The notes below the pieces were generated by a model, which did not search any database, had not been told where the DNA came from, and saw nothing but the letters and a program-made list of their open reading frames with translations. Source: Kitasatospora fiedleri (GTDB lineage: Bacteria > Actinomycetota > Actinomycetes > Streptomycetales > Streptomycetaceae). From it: a DNA stretch of 64,000 nucleotides. Within the stretch, counting starts at the first letter, position 1, and each line of letters starts with the position of its first letter. Position numbers and translations under genes: made by a program. Below, in pieces: positions 1 through 9,555 of the stretch. The DNA is taken from contig NZ_OX419519.1 of assembly GCF_948472415.1 (NCBI RefSeq), forward strand, positions 6,105,001-6,169,000, given 5' to 3'.

Positions 1-175
1 TGGACGGGTCGCAGCCGAGGGCGGTGCCGAGCCGGCGCACGGTCAGGGCGTTCCCGCCGGGCGCCTCGATCAGGTCGAGCGCCGCGGTGACGATCAGCTC
101 CTCGGTGAGCACGGTGCCGTTGCGGGTGGGGCGCCTGCGGCGGCGTTCGGCGGGGATGCGCGTCGGTTCCGGCAC
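1..175 (-). CDS. TetR family transcriptional regulator, N-terminal part only
   Basis: Only the first 58 codons lie in the window; the gene runs off the left edge. The start is a GTG at 175-173, with AGGAG about 7 nt upstream. After a basic leader the protein reads TEELIVTAALDLIEAPGGNALTVRRLGTALG, the usual helix 1-3 (helix-turn-helix) region of TetR repressors. It is divergent from the permease at 339, with a palindrome between them, so it probably controls that permease and its amidohydrolase. The ligand-binding domain is not visible, so no inducer can be suggested. Confidence 0.8.
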   Translation of the reverse strand, partial: MPEPTRIPAERRRRRPTRNGTVLTEELIVTAALDLIEAPGGNALTVRRLGTALGCDPS

Positions 176-221
176 GTCGGGGCTCCTGGGCGGGGTCGGC
201 GGCGCCGCGGGCGGCCGCTCT

Positions 222-241
222 TACGACAACTTATTGACGTA
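222..241. promoter_or_regulatory. Candidate TetR operator in the divergent promoter
   Basis: An imperfect palindrome, TACGACAA-ctta-TTGACGTA, has 8-bp arms with one mismatch and sits in an AT-rich patch between the divergent tetR and permease genes. TTGACG inside it also resembles a -35 element for the permease. Location and symmetry fit a TetR operator; this is inferred from sequence only. Confidence 0.45.
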
Positions 242-338
242 ACTATGGCAGGGTTGTTTCATCGGTGCACCCCCCTCCGCCCGCCCCGCGCCGCTCAGGC
301 CCGGGCGGAGGGTCCCCCCACGAGTCGAGGAGACCGAC

Positions 339-1838
339 ATGGCCGCTGGCACCCCCGCCAGACCCCCCGCACCGGAGCTGCGGCGCACCCTGGGCGTGCG
401 CGACGGCGTGGCGATCGCGGCGTCCAGCACGGCCGCCACCACCAGCATCGGCATCGGCATGGGCGCGCTCGCGGTGTACGCGGGCCGGCAGACCCCGGCG
501 CTGCTGCTGGTCGCGTTCCTGCCGATCCTCGGCATCGCGCTCTCCTACGCCCGGCTCAACCGCACCGAGCCGAACTGCGGCAACGGCTACACCTGGGTCG
601 GCCGCTCGGTCGGCGCCTGGCCGGGCTTCCTGACCGGCTGGGTGGTGCTGGTCGCCAACGTGATCTTCATGGCCTACACCAGCGCGATCACCGGCTCGGT
701 GGTGCTCCAGTTCGTCAACAAGGCCGGACTGCACCGCCTGCTCGGCATCGACCTCGACCCGGGCTCCACCGGGATCAGCACCGTGGTCGGCCTGGTCGCC
801 CTGGTCGCCGTCACCGTCACCGCGGTGACCGGCGTGCGCTCCGCCACCCGCCTCCAGTGGGCGCTGCTGGCCTTCGAGTACACCGTGCTGCTGGTGTTCT
901 GCACCTGGGCGATGCTCGCCGGGCACGAGTCGTTCTCCTGGAACTGGCTCAACCCGTTCGCCATCGACTCCTTCCGCTCCCTCGCCCAGGGCCTGGTGCT
1001 GGCGGTGTTCGTCTTCTGGGGCTGGGACGCCGCGTTCACCGTCAACGAGGAGACCAGGAACGCCTCCGACGCCTCCCGGGGCGGCCTGATCGCCCTGCTG
1101 GCGATGCTCGGGCTGCTGGTGTTCGCCGCGATCTCCTTCCAGCGCATCCTGGGCAACGACGAACTCGTCGCCCAGGGCCCGCAGGCCCTCACCTACCTCG
1201 GCGCGAGGCTCGCCCCCGAGCCGTGGGCCTCGCTCCCGCTGGCCGCGCTGATGTGCTCGGCGTTCGCCTCGCTCCAGTCCAGCGTCATCCCGACCGCGCG
1301 CGGCGCGCTCGCGATGGGCCGGGACCAGACCCTCGGCCGGCTGTGGACCAGGGTGCACCCCCGCTACGGCTCCCCGGCCGTCGGCACCCTGCTCATCATG
1401 GCGATGTCCGCCGCCGTGGCCGTCCTCGCCGTCGGCATCCCGAAGATCAACCTGATGATCCTCACCGCCGTGAACTCCATCGGCCTGATCGTCGCGCTCT
1501 ACTACGGCCTGACCGCCCTGGCCTGCGCCGTCCGCTTCCGCGCCGACCTGCGCGCGGGCCTGTCGCCCGCCCTGCGCGGCGTCATCGTGCCCGGCCTCAG
1601 CGCCCTGGTGCTGTTCGGCCTCGGCGGGTACCTCGCCTACCAGTACGCCACCATGAGCGACCACTTCGAGGCCACCCCCGACAACGGCTGGTTCATGCTG
1701 CTGATCCCGGCGCTGATCGTCGGCTCCGGCCTGGTCGTCGCCGCCGTCGCCAAGTGGCGCCGCCGCTCCCCGTACTTCGCCACCGGCCGGGGCACCGACG
1801 CCGACGCCATCGCGCTGCCCATGGACGCCACCGCCTGA
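339..1838 (+). CDS. APC family amino acid/amine permease
   Basis: A 499-aa integral membrane protein of normal length for the amino acid-polyamine-organocation superfamily, with about 12 hydrophobic segments. The first segment carries SSTAATTSIGIGMG. The loop NEETRNASDASRGG (about residues 234-247) resembles the FEE-x-x-NP loop typical of APC carriers. The ATG at 339 follows GAGGAGACCGAC, a good ribosome binding site. The amidohydrolase 58 nt downstream suggests a two-gene unit that imports and then hydrolyses an amide-type nitrogen compound. Substrate is unknown. Confidence 0.85.
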   Translation: MAAGTPARPPAPELRRTLGVRDGVAIAASSTAATTSIGIGMGALAVYAGRQTPALLLVAFLPILGIALSYARLNRTEPNCGNGYTWVGRSVGAWPGFLTGWVVLVANVIFMAYTSAITGSVVLQFVNKAGLHRLLGIDLDPGSTGISTVVGLVALVAVTVTAVTGVRSATRLQWALLAFEYTVLLVFCTWAMLAGHESFSWNWLNPFAIDSFRSLAQGLVLAVFVFWGWDAAFTVNEETRNASDASRGGLIALLAMLGLLVFAAISFQRILGNDELVAQGPQALTYLGARLAPEPWASLPLAALMCSAFASLQSSVIPTARGALAMGRDQTLGRLWTRVHPRYGSPAVGTLLIMAMSAAVAVLAVGIPKINLMILTAVNSIGLIVALYYGLTALACAVRFRADLRAGLSPALRGVIVPGLSALVLFGLGGYLAYQYATMSDHFEATPDNGWFMLLIPALIVGSGLVVAAVAKWRRRSPYFATGRGTDADAIALPMDATA

Positions 1839-1896
1839 CCCGTCTGCCCATCCGTTCCGTCCTCCGCCCGTCCGCACCCCCCGTCCTGGAGCCCGC

Positions 1897-3543
1897 ATGC
1901 ACGCCGCCACCGCCGACCTCGTGTTCACCGGAGGGCCGGTCCACACCGTCGACCCGGTCCGCCCGTACGCCACCTCGGTGGCGGTGCGCGGCGACCGCGT
2001 CCTCGCGGTCGGCCACGACGAGGTGCGCGACCTGGTCGGACCGGCCACCGAGGTCGTCGACCTGCGCGGCCGGCTGCTGATCCCGGGCTTCCAGGACGCC
2101 CACGTCCACCCCGTCGGCGCGGGCGTGGAGGCGGGCCAGTGCGACCTGTCCGGCGCCACCGACCCGGCGGAGTGCGCCGCCCGGATTCGCGCCTACGCCG
2201 ACGCCCACCCCGACCGCCCCTGGATCACCGGCGGCGGCTGGTCGATGGAGTCCTTCCCCGGCGGCACCCCCGACCGCCACCTGCTCGACACCCTGGTGCC
2301 GGACCGCCCGGTCTACCTGGTCAACCGCGACCACCACGGCGCCTGGACCAACACCCGGGCCCTCGCACTCGCCGGCCTCGACCGCCGCACCCCCGACCCC
2401 GCCGACGGCCGGATCGAACGCGAGGCCGACGGCACGCCCGGCGGCACGCTCCAGGAAGGCGCCATGCGCCTGGTCGCCGACCACGTCCCCGCGGTGACCG
2501 CCGACGAGCAGCTGGCCGGCCTGCTGCACGCCCAGGCCGTCCTGCACGGGTACGGCATCACCGCCTGGCAGGACGCCCTGCTCGGCGCGCACGCCTCCAC
2601 CCCCGACGCCGCGCCGGTCTACCGCCGCGCCGTGCGGGAGGGGCTGCTGACCGCCCGGGTCCGCGGCGCGCTGTGGTGGGAGCCGTCCCAGGGCCTCGGG
2701 CAACTGCCCGAACTCCTGCGCCGCCGCGAGGAGTTCACCCTCGGCGGGCTGAACACCCACACCGTGAAGATCATGCAGGACGGCATCGCCGAGAACGGCA
2801 CCGCCGCCCTGCTCGGCCCCTACCTGGACGCCTGCGGCTGCGCCTCCGGCAACTCCGGCCTCTCCTTCGTCGACCCCCGCGAACTCGCCGCGGCCGTCAC
2901 CGCGCTGGACGCCGAGGGGTTCCAGGTCCACTTCCACGCCCTCGGCGACCGGGCCGTGCGCGAGGCGCTGGACGCCGTCGAGGCCGCCCGCCGGGCCAAC
3001 GGCTGGCGCGACAACCGGCACCACCTGGCCCACCTCCAGGTGGTCGACCCGGCGGACGTCCCGCGCTTCCGCGCGCTCGGCGCCACCGCCAACATCCAGG
3101 CCCTGTGGGCGGCCCACGAACCCCAGATGGACGAGCTCACCATCCCCTTCCTCGGCCGGGACCGGGCCGCCCGCCAGTACCCGTTCGCCGACCTGGTCCG
3201 CAGCGGCGCCACCCTCGCCGCCGGCAGCGACTGGCCGGTCTCCAGCCCCGACCCGATCGCCGCCCTGCACACCGCCGTCAACCGCCACCAGCCCGGCTCC
3301 GACCGCCCGGTCTTCCTCCCCGAGCAGCGCATCCCCCTGCACACCGCGCTCGCCGCCTACACCGCGGGCAGCGCCCACGTGAACCACCTCGACGACACCG
3401 GCACCATCACCCCCGGCAAGCTCGCCGACCTCGCCGTCCTCGACCGCGACGTCTTCGCCCGCCCCGCCGAGGAGATCGCGCTGGCCCGCGTCCTGCAGAC
3501 CTTCGTCGGCGGCCGCCGGGTCCACCACGCCCCCGACGCCTGA
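1897..3543 (+). CDS. YtcJ-like metal-dependent amidohydrolase (amidohydrolase family 3)
   Basis: A 548-aa protein with the amidohydrolase-superfamily layout: a small N-terminal beta domain (DLVFTGGPVHTVDP), metal motif DAHVHP at residues 67-72, VKIMQDG near 289, HFHALGDRA near 344, HHLAHLQVVDP near 374 and the catalytic aspartate in GSDWPVSSPDP near 443. This arrangement and length fit the YtcJ/NfdA group, which hydrolyses N-formyl or other amide bonds in the cytoplasm. GGAG lies 6 nt before the ATG. It probably works with the upstream APC permease; the substrate cannot be read from sequence. Confidence 0.85.
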   Translation: MHAATADLVFTGGPVHTVDPVRPYATSVAVRGDRVLAVGHDEVRDLVGPATEVVDLRGRLLIPGFQDAHVHPVGAGVEAGQCDLSGATDPAECAARIRAYADAHPDRPWITGGGWSMESFPGGTPDRHLLDTLVPDRPVYLVNRDHHGAWTNTRALALAGLDRRTPDPADGRIEREADGTPGGTLQEGAMRLVADHVPAVTADEQLAGLLHAQAVLHGYGITAWQDALLGAHASTPDAAPVYRRAVREGLLTARVRGALWWEPSQGLGQLPELLRRREEFTLGGLNTHTVKIMQDGIAENGTAALLGPYLDACGCASGNSGLSFVDPRELAAAVTALDAEGFQVHFHALGDRAVREALDAVEAARRANGWRDNRHHLAHLQVVDPADVPRFRALGATANIQALWAAHEPQMDELTIPFLGRDRAARQYPFADLVRSGATLAAGSDWPVSSPDPIAALHTAVNRHQPGSDRPVFLPEQRIPLHTALAAYTAGSAHVNHLDDTGTITPGKLADLAVLDRDVFARPAEEIALARVLQTFVGGRRVHHAPDA

Positions 3544-3575
3544 CCCGGTGCGGCGACCGGCTCCGGGGCCGGGCG

Positions 3576-3969
3576 TCAGGCGTCCGGGGCCCGCTCGGCG
3601 CCGACCCGGGCCTCGCGCTGCCGGGCCGCCCACGCGCGCATCCGCTCCACGGACTCCGGGTCGTCGGCCGCGCCGGTGTCCAGCACCGTGGTCGCGCCGT
3701 CGCCGAGGTCGACGAACCGGTGCTCCATGGTGCCGGTGGCGACGATCGACAGCACGGCGAGGAGTTCCTCCTCCACCTCGCGGGTCAGGTGCGCCCGGTC
3801 CTCGGGGCGAGGTCGAGGACGTGGTCCTCGGCGGGGGCGGCGAGGGAGGCCACCGCGGGGGCGAGGAGGCGGCCCAGCACCCGGAACTCGTCGGGGGCCA
3901 TCCGGGCCCGCAGGGTGTCGAGGTAGAGGCGGACCCGCTCGGCCCGGGTGGGGTGGTGTCGTCGTGCAC
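3576..3969 (-). pseudogene. Conserved-looking hypothetical protein, two apparent frameshifts
   Basis: From a GTG at 3969 (AGGA upstream) the coding signal passes through three frames: VHDDTT, then RVRLYLDTLRARMAPDEFRVLGRLLAPAV (read in pieces), then HLTREVEEELLAVLSIVATG to the TGA at 3576. Adding one base to the GGGG run at 3950-3953 and one to the GGGG run at 3804-3807 restores a single protein of about 130 aa. That protein is acidic, helical and soluble, with no recognised domain. Both breaks sit in homopolymers, so sequencing error is more likely than decay. Function unknown. Confidence 0.6.
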
Positions 3970-4142
3970 CCGGCCATCCTGCCAGCGCCCGCGCCCCGTT
4001 CCCGGCCCGGGGAGGCGAACGTTTCCGATCCGGGCGGTGAACCGTGCCGTTTCCTTGGGGTGCACCCCCTGACGCCGGGGGCGGGCCCGGGTGGGACAAC
4101 GGAGGGAGAGCCCGCCCACCGCACCCGCTGGAAGTGATCGCC

Positions 4143-4619
4143 GTGGCCACGACCGAGATCCCGACGGCCCCCCGCCCCGCCGCAGTCCCCGCCCGCGCCG
4201 CAGTCCCCGCCCGCGCCGCCGCCCCCGCGCCGGGACGGGAGGGGGAGCACTGGGCGGTCGAGCACCGCCCCGACGCGCTCGGGCCGCTCCGCCGGTCGGC
4301 CCGGGCGTCGCTGGACTCCTGGGGGGTGGAGCCCGCCGCCGCCGACGCCGCGGTCCTGGTGGTGTCCGAACTGGTGACCAACGCGGTCCGCCACGCCCTC
4401 CCGCCGGTCGCCCTCCGGCTCCGCCACGACCGCGCCGACCGGCGGCTCTGGGTCGAGGTCACCGACGGCGGCCCCGCCCGCACCACCGCCCCCGACCTGC
4501 CGCCGCCCGACGAACACGGCCGCGGACTGTTCCTCGTCGCCGCCCTCGCCCTCGCCCACGGCGCCCGCCCGCACCACGGCGGGACGGTCGTCCGCTGGGC
4601 CTGCGTCGCGGCGGGCTGA
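4143..4619 (+). CDS. ATP-binding protein, anti-sigma-factor-like HATPase
   Basis: About 158 aa, the single GHKL (HATPase_c) domain type common in Streptomyces and related to RsbW/SpoIIAB. An Ala/Pro-rich N-terminus of about 40 residues precedes the domain. The N box VVSELVTNAVRHA (from about residue 71), G1 box VEVTDGGPA and G2-like DEHGRGLFLV are all present. The GTG at 4143 has GGAA about 9 nt upstream; a GTG at 4134 is also possible. Such proteins usually act as serine kinases or anti-sigma partners; no partner gene is adjacent. Confidence 0.75.
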   Translation: MATTEIPTAPRPAAVPARAAVPARAAAPAPGREGEHWAVEHRPDALGPLRRSARASLDSWGVEPAAADAAVLVVSELVTNAVRHALPPVALRLRHDRADRRLWVEVTDGGPARTTAPDLPPPDEHGRGLFLVAALALAHGARPHHGGTVVRWACVAAG

Positions 4620-4714
4620 ACGCCGGGCCCAACGCTCGGCCGACCGCGCCCGCCCCGGCGGGCCGGACCGTCCCTGACCTGGACCGATCCGGTGCGAGCG
4701 GCGAAGATGGGCAG

Positions 4715-7618
4715 GTGAGCGCCGAACCCGGGCCGCCCCCGGCCCCCGTACCGGACGCGGCACTCCTCGAACGCGGCCACGAGTCGGCCGTCCTCGACGC
4801 GACGGTCGCCGCGGCCGGGCGCGGTGCCGGGGCGGCCGTGCTGCTGGAGGGGGTGGCCGGGATCGGGAAGAGCGCCCTGCTGCGGTACGCCCGCGACCGG
4901 GGCCGGGCGGCCGGGGTGCGGGTGCTCACCGCGCGGGCCACCGAGCTGGAGACCAGTTTCGCCTTCGGTGTCGTGCGGCAGTTGCTCGAACCGCTGCTGG
5001 CCGCGGCGCCCCCCGAGCGGCGGGCGGCCCTGCTGACCGGCCCGGCACTGGCCGCCACCGCGGTCCTCGCCCCGCTCCGGGAGGAACCGGAGGCGGCGGC
5101 GGCCAGGCCGGCGATCGGCGACTTCGCCGCGCTGAACGGCCTGCTGTGGCTGGCGGTGAACGCGGCCGAGGAGGAGCCGCTGCTGCTCGTCGTCGACGAC
5201 CTGCACTGGTGCGACCCGCCGTCGCTGCGCTGGCTGGCGTTCCTGCTGCCCCGGCTGGCCGAGCTGCGGATCGCCCTGGTCGCCGCCGTGCGCAGCGACG
5301 AGGCGGTCGAGGCCCGGCCGCTGCTCAACCAGGTCGCCACCGACCCGGCGTTCACGGTGCTGCGCCCGCGCCCGCTCGGCCGGGGCGCCGCCGCGGAGTT
5401 CCTGACCCGCGCGCTGGAGCGGGGCGGCGTCGAGCCGGACTTCGTCCGGGCCTGCCACGACGCCACCGCGGGCAACCCGCTGCTGCTGCGCGAGCTGGCC
5501 CGGGCCGTGCGCGAGCAGGACCTGCCGACCGACGCCGCGCACGCCGGGTACGTGGTGGACCTCGGGCCGCACGCGGTGGCCCGGCTGGTGGAGCGCCGCC
5601 GGGACCGGCTCGGTCCGCGGGCGCAGCGCTTCGCCGCCGCGCTCGCGGTGCTCGGCGACGACGCGCCGCTGGCCGACGCGGCGGCGCTGGCGGGCATCGA
5701 CCCGGGCACCGCGCTGCGCTGCCTGGACGAGATCGGCCACCCCGGCACCGTGCACGACGGGGAGGGCTCGGCGGCCGGGCGCGGCCCGCGCCGCCTGCGC
5801 TACGTCCACCCGCTGATCCGGGCCGCCGTGTACGCCTCGATCCCGGCGGCCGACCGGGCCCTGCTGCACCGCCGGGCCGCCCGGCTGGTGGAGGCCAGGA
5901 CCGGCGACGGCGACCCGGCCCGGATCGCCGCGCACCTGCTGCACGCGGTGCCCGCCGCCGACCCGCACGCGGTGGCGCTGCTGCGCCGGGCCGCCGCCCG
6001 GTCGGCCGCGATGGGCGCGCCCGCCGAGGCGGCGGTGTTCCTGCGCCGGGCGCTGGAGGAGCCGCCGCCCGAGCCGGAGCGGGTGCCGCTGCTGCTGGAG
6101 CTGGCGGAGGCGACCATCACCCAGGACATCGCCGCCGCGGCCGGCCACCTGCGCACCGCGCTGCGGCTGGCGTCCGGCCCGGTGGAGCGGGCCCGGATCG
6201 CGGCGCTGCTGGGCGAGGCGGCGACCTACGTGCAGCCGACCGAGCAGGCGATGGCCGACCTGGAGCACGCGGTGGCGGCGCTGGAGCGGGAGGAGGGCGG
6301 CGTCCCGGCGGAGGACCTGCGGCGCCGGCTGGCCGCCACGATGCTGTTCACCGCGTTCGCCTCCCGCTCCGGCCGGGGGGAGCTGGCGCGGCGGATGCCC
6401 CGGCTGCGCGAGCTGGCCGAGCACGACGGCCCGGGGGCCCGGATGCTGGACTGCGCGATCGCCTACCAGGACGCCATGACGGGCCGCCCGGACGCGGCGG
6501 ACCGGGCCCGGCGCGGGCTGTCGGGCGGGCTGCTGGAGCCGTCCGAGCACACCGTCACGGCGCTGGCGCTGGCCCTCGCGGTGCTGCTGCTGGCGGAGGA
6601 CCCGGGCGCGGCGGCCCGGCTGGACGCGCTGACGGCCGACGCCCGACGGAGCGGCTCGCTGCGCATGCTGGCCTCGGCGAGCACCGTCCGGGCCCGCGGC
6701 TGGCTGCTGGCCGGGCAGTTGGCGGAGGCCGAGACGGACGCCCGGGAGGGGCTGGCCGCGGCCCGGATCTACGAGCGGACGGGGCTGCGGACCACGGTGC
6801 TCGGCCCGGTGGTGCGGGCCGCGCTCGGCGAGACGCTGCTCCTGCGCGGCGACCTCGACGAGGCCGGGCGGGTGCTGGCCGCCGCCGGGCCCGCGCACCT
6901 GCTCGGCGCCCCGCGGGCCCGGCTGCGGCAGGCCCGCGGCGACGCCCCGGCGCTAGTGGCGCGCGAGGCCCTGGAGGCGGGGAGCGCCGCGGAGGCGATC
7001 GGGGTGCTCAACCCGGCCGTGGTGCAGTGGCGCATCCCGGCGGCGCTGGCCCTGCACGCGGACGGCCGCACCGGGCAGGCCCGGGAGCTGGCCGTCCGGG
7101 AGCTGGAGCTGGCCCGGCGGTGGGGCGCCCCCGCGCCGGTCGGTCGGGCGCTGCGGCTGCTGGCCGACCTGGCGCCGGACCGGGTGGGCGCGGTGGAGCT
7201 GCTGCGGGAGTCGGTCGCCGTGCTGGCGGGGTCGACGGCGCGGCTGGACCTGGCGGCGGCGCGCGCCGACCTCGGGGTCGCGCTGCACGCGGCGGGCCGG
7301 GCGGCGGAGTCCCGGGCGGTGCTGCGCGAGGCGCTGGACGCGGCCGACCAGTGCGGGGCCCGGCCGCTGACCGAGCGGGTGCGCGGGGCGCTGCGGGCGG
7401 CGGGCGCGCGTCCGCGCCGGGCGGCGCTGTCCGGGCCGGGGGCGCTGACCCCCAGCGAGCTGCGGGTGGCCGAGCTGGCGGCGGCGGGGGCGACCAACCG
7501 GGCGATCGCGCACCAGCTGTTCGTCACGCCGAAGACGGTCGAGGTCCACCTGTCGCGGATCTACCGCAAGCTCGGCATCTCCGCCCGTACCCAGCTCGCG
7601 GCGGCGCTGCGCGGCTGA
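4715..7618 (+). CDS. Large LuxR-family (LAL) ATPase transcriptional regulator
   Basis: A 967-aa protein with LAL architecture. An N-terminal AAA/NACHT-like ATPase carries Walker A GVAGIGKSALL (about residue 45) and Walker B LLLVVDDLHW (about 156-165). A long alpha-helical, TPR-like Ala/Leu/Arg-rich middle follows. The C-terminal LuxR helix-turn-helix spans about residues 910-967 (LTPSELRVAELAAAG, TPKTVEVHLSRIYRKLG). The start is a GTG at 4715 with only a weak upstream site, so the N-terminus is less certain. LAL regulators often activate carbohydrate or secondary-metabolite genes; the GH16 gene 250 nt downstream is the nearest candidate target. Confidence 0.85.
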   Translation: MSAEPGPPPAPVPDAALLERGHESAVLDATVAAAGRGAGAAVLLEGVAGIGKSALLRYARDRGRAAGVRVLTARATELETSFAFGVVRQLLEPLLAAAPPERRAALLTGPALAATAVLAPLREEPEAAAARPAIGDFAALNGLLWLAVNAAEEEPLLLVVDDLHWCDPPSLRWLAFLLPRLAELRIALVAAVRSDEAVEARPLLNQVATDPAFTVLRPRPLGRGAAAEFLTRALERGGVEPDFVRACHDATAGNPLLLRELARAVREQDLPTDAAHAGYVVDLGPHAVARLVERRRDRLGPRAQRFAAALAVLGDDAPLADAAALAGIDPGTALRCLDEIGHPGTVHDGEGSAAGRGPRRLRYVHPLIRAAVYASIPAADRALLHRRAARLVEARTGDGDPARIAAHLLHAVPAADPHAVALLRRAAARSAAMGAPAEAAVFLRRALEEPPPEPERVPLLLELAEATITQDIAAAAGHLRTALRLASGPVERARIAALLGEAATYVQPTEQAMADLEHAVAALEREEGGVPAEDLRRRLAATMLFTAFASRSGRGELARRMPRLRELAEHDGPGARMLDCAIAYQDAMTGRPDAADRARRGLSGGLLEPSEHTVTALALALAVLLLAEDPGAAARLDALTADARRSGSLRMLASASTVRARGWLLAGQLAEAETDAREGLAAARIYERTGLRTTVLGPVVRAALGETLLLRGDLDEAGRVLAAAGPAHLLGAPRARLRQARGDAPALVAREALEAGSAAEAIGVLNPAVVQWRIPAALALHADGRTGQARELAVRELELARRWGAPAPVGRALRLLADLAPDRVGAVELLRESVAVLAGSTARLDLAAARADLGVALHAAGRAAESRAVLREALDAADQCGARPLTERVRGALRAAGARPRRAALSGPGALTPSELRVAELAAAGATNRAIAHQLFVTPKTVEVHLSRIYRKLGISARTQLAAALRG

Positions 7619-7868
7619 GCGGACGGCTGCTCGGCCTCGGCCGCGCAGCCGCGCGGGCCCCTTACCCGACCCCCCGATCTTTTCCCCCGCCGTAGCTGCG
7701 GGGTGTCCGTCCGGGGCGGCCCGGCGTTGACTCGTCCCTTCGGACCGGTGCTCCGCCGTGCGCCGCCGCAGGTGGATTGGTTCATCAGATAATGCATGAC
7801 TCTTGCTAAAAGCGGATGAGCTAGCCACGATATGAGCCACCACCCACCAGTTCGAAAGGCGGTCCCCC
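7619..7868 (+). promoter_or_regulatory. Promoter region of the GH16 gene
   Basis: A 250-bp gap without a gene. Its right half (about 7768-7840) is markedly AT-rich for this genome (contains ATCAGATAATGCATGACTC) and is the only likely promoter or operator stretch before the secreted glucanase. GAAAGGCGG about 6-14 nt before the ATG is the ribosome binding site. No CebR or BxlR box was seen. Confidence 0.4.
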
Positions 7869-9412
7869 ATGACTGCTGGCCCTGTCACACGCCTGCGTCG
7901 CCGCACCCTCGCCGGAACGGTCGGCCTCGCCACCGCCCTCGGCCTGCTCACCGCGGTCGGCCCGGCCGCCGCGACGGCCGGTGCGACCGGCACGCCCTGC
8001 GCCAACCCCGTCGACCCCGCCGGCGTGAGCTACCCGCTGCCCTGCCTGCGGCAGGTCTTCGCCGACGACTTCGACGGCACCGCGCTCGACCCCGCGAAGT
8101 GGAACGTCCGCCAGACCTCCTGGTCGAACGACTCCAACGTCTCGGTGGGCGGCGGCGAGCTGAGCATCGACATGCGGCGGGTGAGCGCCTCGGCCGGAAG
8201 GACGGCTTCCGCGGCGGCGGCATCTCCTCCAAGCAGCGCTTCGGCTACGGCTACTACGAGATCACCGCGACCCTCCCGCAGCTCACCCCCGGCTGGCACC
8301 CGGCGTTCTGGACCCAGCTGTGGGACGGCGCCGAGGGCCGCCCGGTGTACGACCGGCCGTTCACCGAACTCGACGTGTTCGAGGTCCAGTCGGTGGCCCC
8401 GCACGGCACCGTCCCCGCCACCACCAAGCTCGACGGCGGCGTCATCACCTGGAACAACAACACCTCCGGCAACGACGTCAAGAACTCCGAGTTCAAGCCG
8501 CGCTTCCCCTGGAAGAAGGCCGACGGCACGCCGCTGTGGAACGAACGGCACCGCTACGGCCTCTACTACACGCCCACCGCGCTGACGTACGTGCTGGACG
8601 GCACGCCGATCGGCACCGTGCCCAACCCGGTCCGGGACCCGATGCCGGGCACCGCCAGCTACCCGGCGGCGGCCTACAACTCGCCGATGTCGATCTGGAT
8701 CTCGGCGGTGCTGACCACGCCCGCCTACATCGGCGCGGACGTCCCGGTCGGGACCAGCTTCGGCACCTACCGGGTGGACCGGGTCGCCTACTACGCGCCC
8801 GACGGGCAGGTCCCGCCGGTGGACGACCCGACGCCGCTGCCGGACGCGTTCACCACCGTCGCGGAGGACTTCGCCGACGGGGCGGCCCGCTGGTGGAAGA
8901 AGCCCGGCTCGACCTGGACCACCGTCCCGGCCGGGACCGGCCACGGCCTGCGCCACCCCTCGGCGCAGGGCGACGCGATCGCCCTGCTCGGGCAGCCCGT
9001 CGCCGACCCGCAGCCGCCCAACACCCTCCCGTTCGCGCCGGACTGGACCAACGTCGCGGTGGAGGCGACCGTCACGCTCGACGGCGCCGGCCAGGGCGCC
9101 GGGCTGATGGCCCGCGCCAAGGACGACCAGAACTACTACTACCTGCAACTGCTGCCCGCCAAGCAGCAGGTCGCGCTGGTGCGCAAGGCGGACGGCGTCT
9201 CCACCGTGCTGGCCACCGCCCCGGCGGCCGTCACGCCCGGGACGGCGTACCGGCTGAAGCTGACGGTGGAGGACAACACCCTGACCGGCTACGTGGACGG
9301 GGTGCGCAAGCTCGCCGAGGACGACTTCGCCTTCGGCACCGGCCGGATCGGCCTCAAGGGCTACCAGCAGGCGTTCACCGCCTCCGACCTGACGGTCACC
9401 GCCCTCGGCTGA
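7869..9412 (+). pseudogene. Secreted GH16 endo-beta-glucanase-like protein, frameshifted as read
   Basis: The N-terminus has basic residues, a hydrophobic stretch and AAATAGA, a standard signal peptide. The GH16 domain begins with DDFDGTALDPAKWNV and, in another frame, continues GGGISSKQRFGYGYYE and the catalytic ELDVFE (the EXDXXE motif of the laminarinase branch). The frame changes at the GGG run 8179-8181; one added G gives MRRGERLGRKDGFRGGG and one protein of about 514 aa. The C-terminal part (about residues 330-514) resembles a concanavalin-like glucanase-associated or carbohydrate-binding domain. It likely cleaves beta-1,3 or mixed-linkage glucans outside the cell. The break may be a sequencing error. 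Confidence 0.75.
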
Positions 9413-9481
9413 GCCGGTGCCCGGGCGGGGCGGCGGCACCCCCGACCTCCCGCCGCCCCACCCAGGCAACGGATTCATATA

Positions 9482-9521
9482 GTAAATCCCGCATCCATTT
9501 ACTGGATGTGTCTTCCGGGAT
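9482..9521. promoter_or_regulatory. Nested inverted repeats upstream of the sugar-acid ABC importer
   Basis: An AT-rich island holds three inverted repeats: GTAAAT (9482-9487) with ATTTAC (9497-9502), CATCCA (9492-9497) with TGGATG (9503-9508), and ATCCCG (9486-9491) with CGGGAT (9516-9521). Lying 35-75 nt before the importer, this is the likely promoter and operator. The IclR protein encoded at the end of the same operon is the obvious candidate ligand. Confidence 0.4.
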
Positions 9522-9555
9522 ACGGTGACGTGTCGTCACAGTATGAGGAGTGAAC

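Noticed and set aside
243..2159. Long minus-strand frames opposite the permease and amidohydrolase
   Set aside because: Composition is typical of antisense translation of high-GC genes (Gly/Ala/Arg/Asp-rich, no family motif); the plus-strand genes have clear families and ribosome sites.
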